Part shown: positions 42,431 through 51,570 of the stretch, piece after piece
Layout: each line of letters begins with the position of its first letter
Numbering within the stretch: the stretch's first letter is position 1
NCBI GenBank assembly: GCA_024235035.1
Contig: JACKNE010000011.1
Coordinates: 1 to 64,000, forward strand
Direction: 5' to 3'
DNA from: Gammaproteobacteria bacterium
Lineage (GTDB): Bacteria; Pseudomonadota; Gammaproteobacteria; Competibacterales; Competibacteraceae
Length of the DNA: 64,000 nt
The notes under the pieces: generated by a model
Database searches by the model: none
Told to the model about the DNA's origin: nothing
Seen by the model: the letters and a program-made list of their open reading frames with translations, nothing else
Program-made: the position numbers and the translations under genes

Positions 42431-43972
42431 TCAGGGTTCAACAATTCGCTCCCAGGCAAACCCACTGATGTTGCGCTGCGCCCGATCGAAGTCGATACCG
42501 ATCAGGGTCACTGATTGGCCAGCAAAGCGGTGATGGTAGCCCTTGGCCTTGATTTGCGCGAGAGCCTGGTCCGGGCCACTTTCGTCGAGCTTGAACTCCA
42601 AGAGCCAGATCAAATGTTGATAGCGAATGCACAGATCGGCTTGGCCGTGTGCGCTGGGTTCTTCCGGGCGCACATCCACGCCCAAGGCGGCGAAGTAGCA
42701 GTAGACCAGGGAAGCGTAGTAGGCCTCATACTCAGCCAATCGGTTCTTGCGGTACCAGTCATGAGGGATGCTGGCGAAGAAGGCGTGCAGGGCTCGATAC
42801 AAGGCGTCGGGGTCGTCCTGCTTGAGGGCTTGGCCCAATCGGTCACGAGTCTGCTCCTGGGCCATGGGATCGGGGACATAGCGGTGCAGCACCGCCCGTG
42901 GCAAGCTGATGCGGACTTCTTTGTTGGGATAACCGAGCCGGTAGCGATAGCTGTCGAACTCGAAGGTCCGGTCGTGAATGGTGAGATAGCCGGCCTGGAA
43001 CAGCAGGGTTTCAGGCTCGATCAGGTCTACGTCGAAGCTGCCCAACAATTCGGCGTCTAGCCAGCGATCGGTCAGGTCTGGCAGACTGACCCGACGTTGC
43101 CGAAGCCGCTCGATGAGAAAATTCGGTGTACCGGTTTCGAACCAGAACGGGCGAAACTCGCGTTGGTCCAGATACAAGAGTACATCGAAAGGGTTGTAGA
43201 CCGATTCACCCAGAAAGTTGTAGCCGTTGTACCAGGCCTGGAGCATGTCGAGGTCTACCCCGTCGAGATAGGCGGCGAAGGTAGTCTCCAGTTCGGCTTG
43301 GGTATAGCCGCACAGGGTGGCGTAGCGCTGATCGAGGGTAATATCCTTGAGGTTGTTCAACCCCGAGAACAAGGATACTTTGGAAAACTTGCTCACCCCG
43401 GTGAGTAGCACGAACTTGAGGTGAGCATCCAGGCCCTTGATCACCGAGTAGAGATTCTTGAGCCCTTCGCGCATGACCGTGGCCCGCCCGGGGTCTTCGA
43501 GGTTGTCCAGGATCGGTTTGTCGTATTCGTCGATGAGCAGGACCACCCGCTCGCCGACGCGACGCGCCACGGCGTCGATGAGCTGGTGAAAGCGGCTGGA
43601 CGAATCGGTTTGATCCAGATTCACCTCATGCTCGATGGCGTTGGCATCCAATTGAAAGCGAATCTTACCCTCCAGCCGTTCCCGGCTGTCCAGCACTCCC
43701 TCGCCAAAATCAAACCGCACCACCGGATACCGCCGCTCCCAGTCCCAGTGGGTGTCCAGATACAGTCCCGCAAACAAGGCCCGCTCCCCGGCAAACGCAC
43801 ACGCCAGAGTATCGACCAGCAGGCTCTTGCCGAAGCGGCGCGGGCGGGAGAGAAAGTAGTACTTGCCTTCGTCGACCAGCCGGGCAATGTGCGGGGTCTT
43901 GTCCACATAGGCATAGCCTTGAGTGCGCATCTCACGTAGGTTCTGAATACCGATCGGCAGCTTGGGTGTCAT
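42431..43972 (-). CDS. AAA-ATPase-like / PD-(D/E)XK nuclease family protein
   Basis: The 513-residue protein has an AAA_ATPase_like N-terminal part (LPIGIQNLREMRTQGYAYVD, FLSRPRRFGKSLLVDTLACA as P-loop, VLLIDEYDKPILDN as Walker B) and a C-terminal PD-(D/E)XK nuclease-type domain (ADLCIRYQHLIWLLEFKLDE). This family is often multicopy in bacterial genomes, variable between strains, and has no proven function; defence or mobile-element roles have been suggested. It stands alone between cca and the TSUP gene, with a repeat copy at its 3' end. Confidence 0.9.
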   Translation of the reverse strand: MTPKLPIGIQNLREMRTQGYAYVDKTPHIARLVDEGKYYFLSRPRRFGKSLLVDTLACAFAGERALFAGLYLDTHWDWERRYPVVRFDFGEGVLDSRERLEGKIRFQLDANAIEHEVNLDQTDSSSRFHQLIDAVARRVGERVVLLIDEYDKPILDNLEDPGRATVMREGLKNLYSVIKGLDAHLKFVLLTGVSKFSKVSLFSGLNNLKDITLDQRYATLCGYTQAELETTFAAYLDGVDLDMLQAWYNGYNFLGESVYNPFDVLLYLDQREFRPFWFETGTPNFLIERLRQRRVSLPDLTDRWLDAELLGSFDVDLIEPETLLFQAGYLTIHDRTFEFDSYRYRLGYPNKEVRISLPRAVLHRYVPDPMAQEQTRDRLGQALKQDDPDALYRALHAFFASIPHDWYRKNRLAEYEAYYASLVYCYFAALGVDVRPEEPSAHGQADLCIRYQHLIWLLEFKLDESGPDQALAQIKAKGYHHRFAGQSVTLIGIDFDRAQRNISGFAWERIVEP

Positions 43973-44130
43973 GCGAGTGGTTCGGTGGAGAAAGCACAGC
44001 CTTCAGTATGACAAAGCCACGCCCGGCGGGTAAAGCGGCGGCCCTATGGATTCTCAGGATGCTTGCTGGGAAACACCGCCGCAACAACTTCACGCTCGGC
44101 ACGGGCATGAGTCCACCTCAAATCGATCCG

Positions 44131-44910
44131 CTACCCAGCGATCAGTAGTCGTCCTGCCATCATCAACACCACTAACAGGAATACCGGGCGGATGAACGGC
44201 GCACCGTAACGGATGGCGCTGTGAGCGCCCAGCCATGCGCCGAGCATCAGCAAGATGCCCATGCTCAAGCCGATGGCGTAGTCGATGTTGCCTAGAATCA
44301 CGAAGGTCAGTAAGGCAATGAGATTGCTGACGAAATTCATGAAACGAGCTACGCCAGCCGCGCTCACCAGGTCCAGATGAAACAGCTTCATCGCTGCCGC
44401 CATCCAGAACGCGCCGGTGCCAGGGCCGATGAAGCCATCGTAAAAACCGATCAAGCCTCCGGTCAACCACTGGACGCCGCGCCGCGCTGCCTGTGCGGTT
44501 GATAGTGTTTCTGGTGCGCTGATGACGGACGGTCGAGCATACGGCGGCCAGATCAGGTACGCCGCCGCCAGCAGAATCGCCAGTGGCAGCAGCTTTTTCA
44601 AGATCTCGGCGCTCACCAGATAAATCAGCACGGCCCCGATCAATGCGCCCACGAAGGTCCCGAAACTCATCGCCCACCACAGTTTCGGTTGAAACAAGCC
44701 CTTGCGGATAAAGGTCAGCGAGGCGCTGAAGGTGCCGAAGGTGCCGATCAGTTTATTGGTGCCGACCACCAGATGCGGTGGCATCCCGAGACTCAGCAGG
44801 GCTGGCATGACCAGCATTCCACCGCCACCCGCGACAGCATCGATGAAACCCGCCAATAGAGCGACCGCACCCAGTAACCAGAGCGTGCCAAAATCCGGGG
44901 TCAGTGCCAT
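44131..44910 (-). CDS. TSUP (TauE/SafE) family membrane transporter
   Basis: About 259 residues with seven to eight hydrophobic segments. The family pattern GAVALLAGFIDAVAGGGGML occurs at the N-terminus and again as IGFYDGFIGPGTGAFWMAAA in the second half, reflecting the internal duplication of TSUP proteins. Members export sulfite, sulfoacetate or other organic anions; the substrate here is unknown. ATG 44910 is preferred over GTG 44925. Its start overlaps the otsB stop, so it is the last gene of the dapE-otsA-otsB string. Confidence 0.9.
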   Translation of the reverse strand: MALTPDFGTLWLLGAVALLAGFIDAVAGGGGMLVMPALLSLGMPPHLVVGTNKLIGTFGTFSASLTFIRKGLFQPKLWWAMSFGTFVGALIGAVLIYLVSAEILKKLLPLAILLAAAYLIWPPYARPSVISAPETLSTAQAARRGVQWLTGGLIGFYDGFIGPGTGAFWMAAAMKLFHLDLVSAAGVARFMNFVSNLIALLTFVILGNIDYAIGLSMGILLMLGAWLGAHSAIRYGAPFIRPVFLLVVLMMAGRLLIAG

Positions 44911-45752
44911 GCATCGATCCCGCACCCATCTCCAAGCGCAGGAGAAGGATTGGAGTCATCCTGGTCAGAATGTGGGGCAGCGATTTTCTCAACCAGTGTC
45001 ATCAGCAGGTCCCTCAGAGCGGCTGGATCAGCCAAGCGATATTCAGCGACCGCCGGCGGTTCCAGTCCGATCCCCAGCGCGATCCCTCCCAGTTCCATAG
45101 CCGCCGTCAGGGCCGGTTCGTCATTGACGGCATCGCCGGCATAGAGCACGGTTACTGACGGCGCGCCGCTGTGGGTGACGATGGCGCGCAACGCCGTGCC
45201 CTTGTCTTGCCCAATAGCGGGTAATACCTCGATAGCCAGCGGCCCATGCATAATCTGCAGATTGGCCGCTTGCGGCGCCAGTCGCGCCAGCGTCTCCGTG
45301 CGTAGCGAAGCAAACCGGTCGGTGGCCAGTTGTCGGTAATGGACGGTGAACCCGAATGGCTTTTTTTCCACCCAGGCGCCTGGATACTCGGTCAGTCGTT
45401 CTTCGATAGCAGCGCACAAGGCGTCGAGCAAAACACGACTTGCCAGTGCCTCAGCGGAAATGCGGCGTTTTCCCGCCAGCTCCAGTTCCAGCCCCGTGGA
45501 CCCGCCGTAGCTCAAGCCGGGTAAACCGACCATGCCGATCAGGTTGTCTAGTCCCCGGCCACTGATGATGCCGATCGTGATTCGTGGCCGGGCGGCCAGT
45601 CGAGCCAGTACTCCGCGCAAGACTGGGTCCAGGTGCGCCAGGCGCGGATGCGCTGCCAATGGCGTTAGTGTCCCGTCATAATCAAAAGCCAACACCAACT
45701 GTTGTCCAGCTCGGTAGGCAGCCGTCAGTTGCTTCAGGATGAGAGAGTCCAT
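44901..45752 (-). CDS. otsB: Trehalose-6-phosphate phosphatase
   Basis: The 283-residue HAD-superfamily phosphatase has motif I AFDYDGTLTPLA with the nucleophile and acid/base aspartates, motif II IGIISGRGLDNL, the conserved YGGSTGLELE and motif IV YAGDAVNDEPAL. It removes phosphate from trehalose 6-phosphate made by the adjacent OtsA. ATG 45752 lies five bases after the otsA stop behind AGAGAG; a TTG at 45773 would overlap otsA. The last 20 residues (DQDDSNPSPALGDGCGIDAW) are encoded by a dispersed palindromic repeat copy. Confidence 0.93.
   Translation of the reverse strand: MDSLILKQLTAAYRAGQQLVLAFDYDGTLTPLAAHPRLAHLDPVLRGVLARLAARPRITIGIISGRGLDNLIGMVGLPGLSYGGSTGLELELAGKRRISAEALASRVLLDALCAAIEERLTEYPGAWVEKKPFGFTVHYRQLATDRFASLRTETLARLAPQAANLQIMHGPLAIEVLPAIGQDKGTALRAIVTHSGAPSVTVLYAGDAVNDEPALTAAMELGGIALGIGLEPPAVAEYRLADPAALRDLLMTLVEKIAAPHSDQDDSNPSPALGDGCGIDAWH
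44928..44962 (-). repeat. Dispersed palindromic repeat, copy F (in-frame at the otsB 3' end)
   Basis: ATCTCCAAGCGCAGGAGAAG then GATTGGAGTC resembles copy A around GCAGGAGA-GG-T-GGAG. It encodes the otsB tail and lies just upstream of the TSUP start. A moderate match only. Confidence 0.45.
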
Positions 45753-45756
45753 CTCT

Positions 45757-48066
45757 CTAATCCCGTGTCTCAATCGCCGGCCCAGCGGTCAGCGCTGTCA
45801 GGAAATCCGCCGCCCAGCGATAGACGTTATGCACTTCCACTTGCTGTCGCATCCGACTCATGCGTTCCTGGCGTTCATTCGCCGGCATGTCCAGCGCTTG
45901 TTGGAGCGCCTCGGCGAATTGCTCGGTATCGTAAGGATTGATGATCAGCGCATCGGTCAACTCGCGGGCTGCACCGGTGAATTCCGAAAGAACCAATACT
46001 CCGTCGAGATCGGAACGGGCGGCCACGAATTCCTTGGCCACTAGATTCATGCCGTCATGCAACGAGCTGACAATCCCCATCTCCGCCATACGCATGAAGG
46101 CGTGAACCGTTGCTGGATCATGCTGGCCAACTAGGAAGCGGATCGGTTTCCACGAGAGGGTTTGGAAGCGCCAGTTAATGGTGTCGGCCAGCGATTCCAG
46201 TTCGTTGAGATGATCCCGGTAGCGGCGGATATGCATGCGGCTGGGTACGCCCAGCTGCACCAGGGTAAATTGGCCTCGGTATTGTGGGTAGCGTTCCAGG
46301 AACCGGGCGACGGCGTTGAACCGCTCTGGCAGGCCTTTGATATAGTCGATCCGGTCCACGCCTAGCGCGATCCGCATATTTTCCAAGGCGTGTTGCTCTC
46401 GCAGTTCAGTGATCTGCTGGGCGAGTTCGACTTCGCTCGGCGCGCGCCGCTTGCTCTTGTTTTCGACTCCGATGGGGAAGGGATGCACTTGCGAGATATG
46501 ATCCCGCCATTCGATGGAGCTATTTTGCCAATCCAGCCGCGCCTCGGTCAGCCGGTCCACGGTTTCGACAAAATTATTACAGTACTGTTGCAAGTGAAAG
46601 CCGATCAAGTCAGCGCCGAGCATGCCATCCAAGAGTTCATTCCGCCAAGGACAGATGCGGAATGTCTCTGGATTGGGCCAGGGAATGTACCAAAACAGAC
46701 CGACCACCAGGTCTGGACGGACCTCCTTCACCAGACGCGGCACCAGCGCCAACTGATAGTCATGCACCAGTACCACGGTCGGGTCGGAGCCGGCTTCTTG
46801 CAGAACCGCTTCGGCAAAGCGGCGGTTGATGCGGACGTAGTATTCCCAGTTGCGGGCGCGGAACACGGGGCGCTGGTAGACCAGATGGCAAAGTGGCCAC
46901 AATCCTTCATTGGCGAAGCCGTGGTAATAGCCATGCTCCTCTTCGCGACTGAGCCAGACTCGCCGCAAGGTGTAACTGGGGTCGCCAGGAGGCACCATGA
47001 GCCGGCTTTTAGCGTCGGCGGTCTGGCGATCAGCATTGCCGGCGCCATGCGCGATCCAAATGCCATTGCTGGCGCGCATGATCGGGTCCAGAGCAGCGAC
47101 CAGCCCTCCGGGAGGAGTCACTAGCCGCGGTTGGCCATCCTGGAGTTCATGTAGGTAAGGCTCACGATGACTGACCAACAATAGACGGCTGCTGCGTAGA
47201 GAAGCGGCGAGGTGGGCGCGCCAACGGTCGCCGGTCCAGAGCGGATCGGTTGACGTTGTCCCCTGGGCCGGTTTTCGGTTCGCCGCCTGCTTGGCCAACA
47301 GTGAGGCCGCCAGTCGGTCACTTTCGGTGGCCAGTCGTGCGACCGGTGGGTCGATCGGCAACGATTCATCGCTGTCGCCAGTGCGCAGTTGCCGCACCCA
47401 TTTCGCCATCCGGTTCAGCGGACGATCGTACAGAAGCCAGGCGCCCGCGACGACCACGGTCAGTAACAACAAGAGGATGATGCCGCTCCAGATCGCGAAC
47501 TGCATGCGCCGGTTTCGGGCGCGTTCCATCACTTCCGTCAGATCATGCACCACCGCCAGTACGCCTTCCGGTTGGCCGTCCGCTGTGCGGATCACCGAGG
47601 TCACAATGTGGATGTGCGCGGTGGGGGTATCCAAAGTCTTGATGATATCCTTCGGCTCCTTGGTTGCCTGGACAACGGTCTGCTTCAATTCACTGGAGAA
47701 CTCAGCGAGATCCGGGCTTTCGGCGATCAGACGACTGTCCGGGCGATAAACCGCCAGGCCGATCAGCGGTCGGTAGCCTTCTAGCGTCGATCCCAGCGCC
47801 ACTGCGGCTTCTTTATCCGGCAATTTCAGGATAGCCTGGATTGAATAAGCCACCTGATGAGCAAGGATATAGGCGCGCCGATCCATTTCGTCCAGGTCGG
47901 TCGTGCGTTCCCGCTCGACCTGGAACCAGGCCAAGGTGCCGATCAGCAGGCCCACCAGCCCGGTGACCAGCAGGCCCATGCGCAATGCATTGGGCAGACG
48001 AGGCGAGGATTTTTTAGACATGGCAGGCTTCTTTTGGGAAAGGCGTTCGCTGGGGGCTTTGGACAT
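45757..48066 (-). CDS. otsA: Trehalose-6-phosphate synthase fused to a membrane sensor module
   Basis: A 769-residue protein. Residues 1-290 form an extra module: membrane segments at about 29-48 and 190-213 enclose a periplasmic sensor region (YRPLIGLAVYRPDSRLIAES, GVLAVVHDLTEVMERARNRR), followed by a HAMP-like stretch. The GT20 trehalose-6-phosphate synthase follows (LLLVSHREPYLHEL, VLVHDYQLALVP, FWYIPWPNPE, GVDRIDYIKGLPERF, SSLHDGMNLVAKEFVAARSD). It uses UDP-glucose (or ADP-glucose) and glucose 6-phosphate. Soluble OtsA proteins are about 470 residues, so the sensor is a real extension. The start ATG overlaps the dapE stop by one base. Confidence 0.93.
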   Translation of the reverse strand: MSKAPSERLSQKKPAMSKKSSPRLPNALRMGLLVTGLVGLLIGTLAWFQVERERTTDLDEMDRRAYILAHQVAYSIQAILKLPDKEAAVALGSTLEGYRPLIGLAVYRPDSRLIAESPDLAEFSSELKQTVVQATKEPKDIIKTLDTPTAHIHIVTSVIRTADGQPEGVLAVVHDLTEVMERARNRRMQFAIWSGIILLLLLTVVVAGAWLLYDRPLNRMAKWVRQLRTGDSDESLPIDPPVARLATESDRLAASLLAKQAANRKPAQGTTSTDPLWTGDRWRAHLAASLRSSRLLLVSHREPYLHELQDGQPRLVTPPGGLVAALDPIMRASNGIWIAHGAGNADRQTADAKSRLMVPPGDPSYTLRRVWLSREEEHGYYHGFANEGLWPLCHLVYQRPVFRARNWEYYVRINRRFAEAVLQEAGSDPTVVLVHDYQLALVPRLVKEVRPDLVVGLFWYIPWPNPETFRICPWRNELLDGMLGADLIGFHLQQYCNNFVETVDRLTEARLDWQNSSIEWRDHISQVHPFPIGVENKSKRRAPSEVELAQQITELREQHALENMRIALGVDRIDYIKGLPERFNAVARFLERYPQYRGQFTLVQLGVPSRMHIRRYRDHLNELESLADTINWRFQTLSWKPIRFLVGQHDPATVHAFMRMAEMGIVSSLHDGMNLVAKEFVAARSDLDGVLVLSEFTGAARELTDALIINPYDTEQFAEALQQALDMPANERQERMSRMRQQVEVHNVYRWAADFLTALTAGPAIETRD

Positions 48067-49277
48067 CAAGCCAGCAATCGATTCAGGATCGTTTGGTAAA
48101 TCCGACTCAGGGTTTCCAAGTCAGCGATGGCGATCCGTTCGTTGATCTGGTGGATGGTGGTGTTGAGTAGCCCCAATTCGATGACTTGGGCGCCTGTCGG
48201 GGCGATGAAGCGGCCATCGGAAGTGCCGCCGCTGGTGGATAATTGTGCTTCCAGCCCAGTTTCGGCGTGGATGGCTGTTAGTGCCGCTGCCGAGAGTTCG
48301 CCGGGTGGAGTGAAAAACGCTAGGCCCGACAAACTCCAATCTAAGTCGTATTGGAATACCTGTCCAGTTTTCACTTCCTCGTTGAGCAGGCTGGTCTCGA
48401 TAAGCAAGCGAGTACGTTCTTGGAGAGACTCCACGGTGACTGCCGGTGAGAAGCGAAAATTGAAATGCATTTCCAGATGGCCTGGAATGACGTTGACCGC
48501 ACCGGTGCCAGAATGCACGTTGGAAATCTGGAATGAAGTGGGTGGGAAACATTCGTGGCCTTGATCCCAGACTTCGTCAGCCAACGTGGTTAGCATCGCG
48601 CCGATGGCATGAATGGGGTTTTGCGCCAAGTGCGGATAGGCGACATGACCTTGAGTTCCACGTAGGATCAGGTGACCGTTCAGCGAACCACGTCGGCCAT
48701 TTTTGAGCGTATCGCCAAGATGGCGAGCGCTGGAGGGTTCGCCGACCAAGCACCAACGGATTTTCTCACTGCGCGCTTCCAGCTGCTCGACAACCTTGAC
48801 CGTGCCTTCCGTCGCTGGCCCTTCTTCGTCGCTGGTGATCAGGAACGCCAGCGAACCGCGCGGTTGAGGATGGTCACTCAGGAAACGCTCGCAGGCGGTC
48901 ACCATGGCCGCCAGGCTGCCCTTCATATCGGCTGCGCCGCGTCCATAGAGAAAGCCGTCACGGATTTCTGGCGCAAACGGTGGGGATTGCCATTGATCGA
49001 GGGGGCCAGGCGGTACGACATCGGTGTGACCGGCGAAGGCAAACAGCGGTTCCTGGTCACCGAGACGCGCCCAGAAGTTGTCCACCTCGCCAAACCGCAA
49101 CGGCTCCACCTGGAAGCCTAGGTTTTGCAAACGAGCGATTAGCGCTTCCTGACAGCCGGCATCCTTGGGAGTGATCGAGGGACGACGAATCAAGTCGAGG
49201 GCGAGTTCGAGGGTCGGACTCGGCTGTATGGGCGGTTTTGGTCGATCGTCTTGCCAATACACCATTTTTTGGTTCAT
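48066..49277 (-). CDS. dapE: Succinyl-diaminopimelate desuccinylase
   Basis: The 403-residue M20 metallohydrolase of lysine/diaminopimelate synthesis has zinc-binding motifs FAGHTDVVPPGP and GRGAADMKGSLAAM, catalytic TSDEEGPATEGT and GEPSSARHLGDTLKNGRRGS, diagnostic for DapE rather than ArgE. The first 25 residues extend beyond the E. coli protein (375) and are low-complexity, so a later start is possible; ATGs at 49277 and 49265 are both in frame. It opens the gene string dapE-otsA-otsB-TSUP with overlapping or near-overlapping junctions, and diverges from the C-S lyase gene. Confidence 0.95.
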   Translation of the reverse strand: MNQKMVYWQDDRPKPPIQPSPTLELALDLIRRPSITPKDAGCQEALIARLQNLGFQVEPLRFGEVDNFWARLGDQEPLFAFAGHTDVVPPGPLDQWQSPPFAPEIRDGFLYGRGAADMKGSLAAMVTACERFLSDHPQPRGSLAFLITSDEEGPATEGTVKVVEQLEARSEKIRWCLVGEPSSARHLGDTLKNGRRGSLNGHLILRGTQGHVAYPHLAQNPIHAIGAMLTTLADEVWDQGHECFPPTSFQISNVHSGTGAVNVIPGHLEMHFNFRFSPAVTVESLQERTRLLIETSLLNEEVKTGQVFQYDLDWSLSGLAFFTPPGELSAAALTAIHAETGLEAQLSTSGGTSDGRFIAPTGAQVIELGLLNTTIHQINERIAIADLETLSRIYQTILNRLLA

Positions 49278-49383
49278 CCTTCAGGTTGGCTGATGCGCGG
49301 TCGTCAGACGATGGCCAAGATACCGGAAGTGTCATACTGACTCAATGCGCTGTTCCCTTTGCCAATCTCATTGAACTTCGACC

Positions 49384-50562
49384 ATGCCCTACGACTTCGA
49401 CCATGCTCCTCTTCGCCATGCGACCGATAGCCTGAAGTGGCATCGCTACGGCGCTGCTCTGCCGCTGTGGGTTGCAGATATGGATTTCCCTGCTCCGGAG
49501 CCGGTGCTTACGGCGCTTCACGAGCGAGTCACACACGGCGTATTCGGCTACGGTGCACCGCCGGACGAGTTGACGGAAACGCTCTGCGCACAGATGGCCG
49601 ATCGCTATGGCTGGATCGTCACGCCAGAGCAGATCGTCTACTTGCCTGGGTTGGTCTGCGGCTTGAACGTGGCTTGCCGGGCTGTTGGCGAATCCGGTGA
49701 CGGCGTATTGGTGCAGACTCCGGTGTATCCGCCGTTTCTGGCCGCGCCAAGCAACCAGGAGCGGCGACTGGAGATCGCTGAGCTGACTGCGGGGTATCGC
49801 GATGCTTGGATCGACTACACGTTTGACGATGCGGTTCTTGCGGCGGCAATCCGTTCACACACACGGTTGTTCATTCTCTGCCATCCGCATAATCCCGTTG
49901 GGCGCGCATTCAATATGACGGAATTGACCCGTCTGGCGACGCTTTGTGAACGACATGATCTGATCATCTGTTCGGATGAAATTCATTGCGATCTGCTGCT
50001 GGATGGGCGACGACATATTCCGTTCGCCACGCTGGCCCCAGAAATCGCCCAGCGCTGCATTACCCTGATGGCACCCAGTAAGACCTTCAATATCCCCGGC
50101 CTAGGCGTCAGTTTTGCCATCATCCAGAATGCTGGGCTTAGGCGCCGTTTCAAGCAGGCTATGCGTGGCATCGTACCCGATGTCAATATTCTGGGCTTGG
50201 CGGCGGCGCTGGCTGCCTATCGACACGCTGGTGACTGGCTGCGGGAAATGCTGGTTTATCTAGCTGGCAACCGGGACCTGACTGTCGCTACCATCGCTCG
50301 CGACTTGCCTGGCATCCGCATCACGGTTCCGGAAGCCACCTATCTGGCTTGGCTGGATTGCCGAGAGGCCGGTATTTCCGGTAATCCACAGGCATTCTTT
50401 CTCGAACAAGCGGGCGTGGCATTGAACGATGGCGCAACCTTCGGGCCGGGTGGTGAAGGTTTCGTGCGATTGAATTTCGGTTGTCCGCGTGCTCAATTGA
50501 TCGAAGGGTTGGAAAGGATGCAAATGGCGCTGAAGGGTCTGGACAAGAAGAGCGTTGCTTAA
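49384..50562 (+). CDS. PatB/MalY family PLP-dependent C-S lyase
   Basis: The 392-residue fold-type I aminotransferase-like enzyme starts MPYDFDHAPLRHATDSLKWH, with the PatB/MalY-typical WVADMDFPAPEPV, HNPVGRAFN, ICSDEIHCDLLLDG and the PLP lysine in APSKTFNIPGLG. Members cleave cystathionine or cysteine conjugates (cystathionine beta-lyase activity) and some have regulatory side roles. A single gene divergent from dapE and convergent with flgN. Confidence 0.92.
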   Translation: MPYDFDHAPLRHATDSLKWHRYGAALPLWVADMDFPAPEPVLTALHERVTHGVFGYGAPPDELTETLCAQMADRYGWIVTPEQIVYLPGLVCGLNVACRAVGESGDGVLVQTPVYPPFLAAPSNQERRLEIAELTAGYRDAWIDYTFDDAVLAAAIRSHTRLFILCHPHNPVGRAFNMTELTRLATLCERHDLIICSDEIHCDLLLDGRRHIPFATLAPEIAQRCITLMAPSKTFNIPGLGVSFAIIQNAGLRRRFKQAMRGIVPDVNILGLAAALAAYRHAGDWLREMLVYLAGNRDLTVATIARDLPGIRITVPEATYLAWLDCREAGISGNPQAFFLEQAGVALNDGATFGPGGEGFVRLNFGCPRAQLIEGLERMQMALKGLDKKSVA

Positions 50563-50697
50563 GCAGTCAGAATCGCTGATGAACCGCCTGCGTCACCTGG
50601 ATAGCGTCCCTGTTGTGGAAGGTATCGGCATTGTTGAAGAAACGGGCCACGTAAGGTTGGGCCATATCAACGGGATAAATAGCCCCCCGGACACGTC

Positions 50698-51168
50698 TCA
50701 AGCTTTGGCGATGGGTTGACCGCCGCCGCTGTTGAAGACCTTGCGGCTATCGTGGTCGTAGAGAAATTCCAGGGGGGTGCGGCCACTGATGATGTTTAAT
50801 GCCTGCTCGACATGGCCACGACTGGCGGCAATGATGGCGCCATTCACTTCATTTTGATCGCATACTTGTTCGATAGCGCACTCGAATTCTGATGCCAACT
50901 GGTTCAGGATCGCCCGCTCTTCGCGAGTCGGTGCAGCGTTTAGGCATGCTTGCAAACCCTGCCGATCAGCTGTGAAGCCTTGCTGATGCAGGTAAGCAAC
51001 CCGCGCCATGTCGAGATGGTGCATCTGGTCGACGCTGGTTTGCTTTTCACTTGCGATACGCTCTATGGACGATATATCGCGAGTCCGCAGGGCATCGTAT
51101 TCCTGTTGGAGCAGCTGCGACAGCGCTTCGATAGCAGCCAGTTCTTCGCGCAGCAGCTTTTCCAACAT
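50698..51168 (-). CDS. flgN: Flagellar export chaperone FlgN
   Basis: The 156-residue helical protein starts MLEKLLREELAAIEALSQLL, with EYDALRTRDISSIERIASEK, the family's typical N-terminal helix pair. FlgN binds the hook-filament junction proteins FlgK and FlgL and delivers them to the export gate. It follows flgM by 12 bases on the same strand and shares its sigma-28 promoter. ATG 51168 is preferred; a TTG at 51177 is in frame. Confidence 0.88.
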   Translation of the reverse strand: MLEKLLREELAAIEALSQLLQQEYDALRTRDISSIERIASEKQTSVDQMHHLDMARVAYLHQQGFTADRQGLQACLNAAPTREERAILNQLASEFECAIEQVCDQNEVNGAIIAASRGHVEQALNIISGRTPLEFLYDHDSRKVFNSGGGQPIAKA

Positions 51169-51180
51169 GGTCAGCAAATC

Positions 51181-51489
51181 CTACGGCAGGGCGATTTCAA
51201 AATCGAAGATCTTGTTCGCAAGCCTGCCTGAATCAATCTGGTACTCGCCGTTGGCGATTGCAGCGCGCAGCTTGTCGATCTTCGCCTGATCCATGGGTGG
51301 ATCTTCCTCCTGGTTTTCAGTCTGGCGCAAGCGCAGCGAGCTTGTGGTGAGTTTGACCTGGTCGATCTCGGCAACGGGCTTGCTGGGTAAGCTGCTACCT
51401 GGCAATTCGGCTGTCTTAGCAGGAGTGGCCTGATCCACGAGGCCATTGCCCCGCGCGGGCAAAGTCAGAACAGGATTGATGATGGCCAT
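51181..51489 (-). CDS. flgM: Anti-sigma-28 factor FlgM
   Basis: The 102-residue protein has the conserved C-terminal sigma-binding helices (PPMDQAKIDKLRAAIANGEY, QIDSGRLANKIFDFEIA). The N-terminus is disordered, as in the family, which lets it be exported through the hook. It holds FliA inactive until the hook is complete. A consensus sigma-28 promoter lies 43-69 bases upstream, giving the classic feedback loop. Confidence 0.93.
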   Translation of the reverse strand: MAIINPVLTLPARGNGLVDQATPAKTAELPGSSLPSKPVAEIDQVKLTTSSLRLRQTENQEEDPPMDQAKIDKLRAAIANGEYQIDSGRLANKIFDFEIALP

Positions 51490-51531
51490 GTGTGGTGATC
51501 CTTACGCCGTTAGTTTCAAGACTTACTCAGG

Positions 51532-51558
51532 TTATCGGCTTTATAAAACGAAACTTTA
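51532..51558 (-). promoter_or_regulatory. Sigma-28 (FliA) promoter of flgM-flgN
   Basis: On the minus strand TAAAGTTT, an 11-base spacer and GCCGATAA match the FliA consensus at every position. The start of transcription should lie near 51525, about 35 bases before the flgM ATG. Confidence 0.93.
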
Positions 51559-51570
51559 ATGCAATTTTAC

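Noticed and set aside
50567..50665. 32-codon minus-strand frame starting MAQPYVARFFNNADTFHN between patB and flgN
   Set aside because: Protein-like in composition but very short, without a clear ribosome binding site; could be a gene fragment but cannot be supported.
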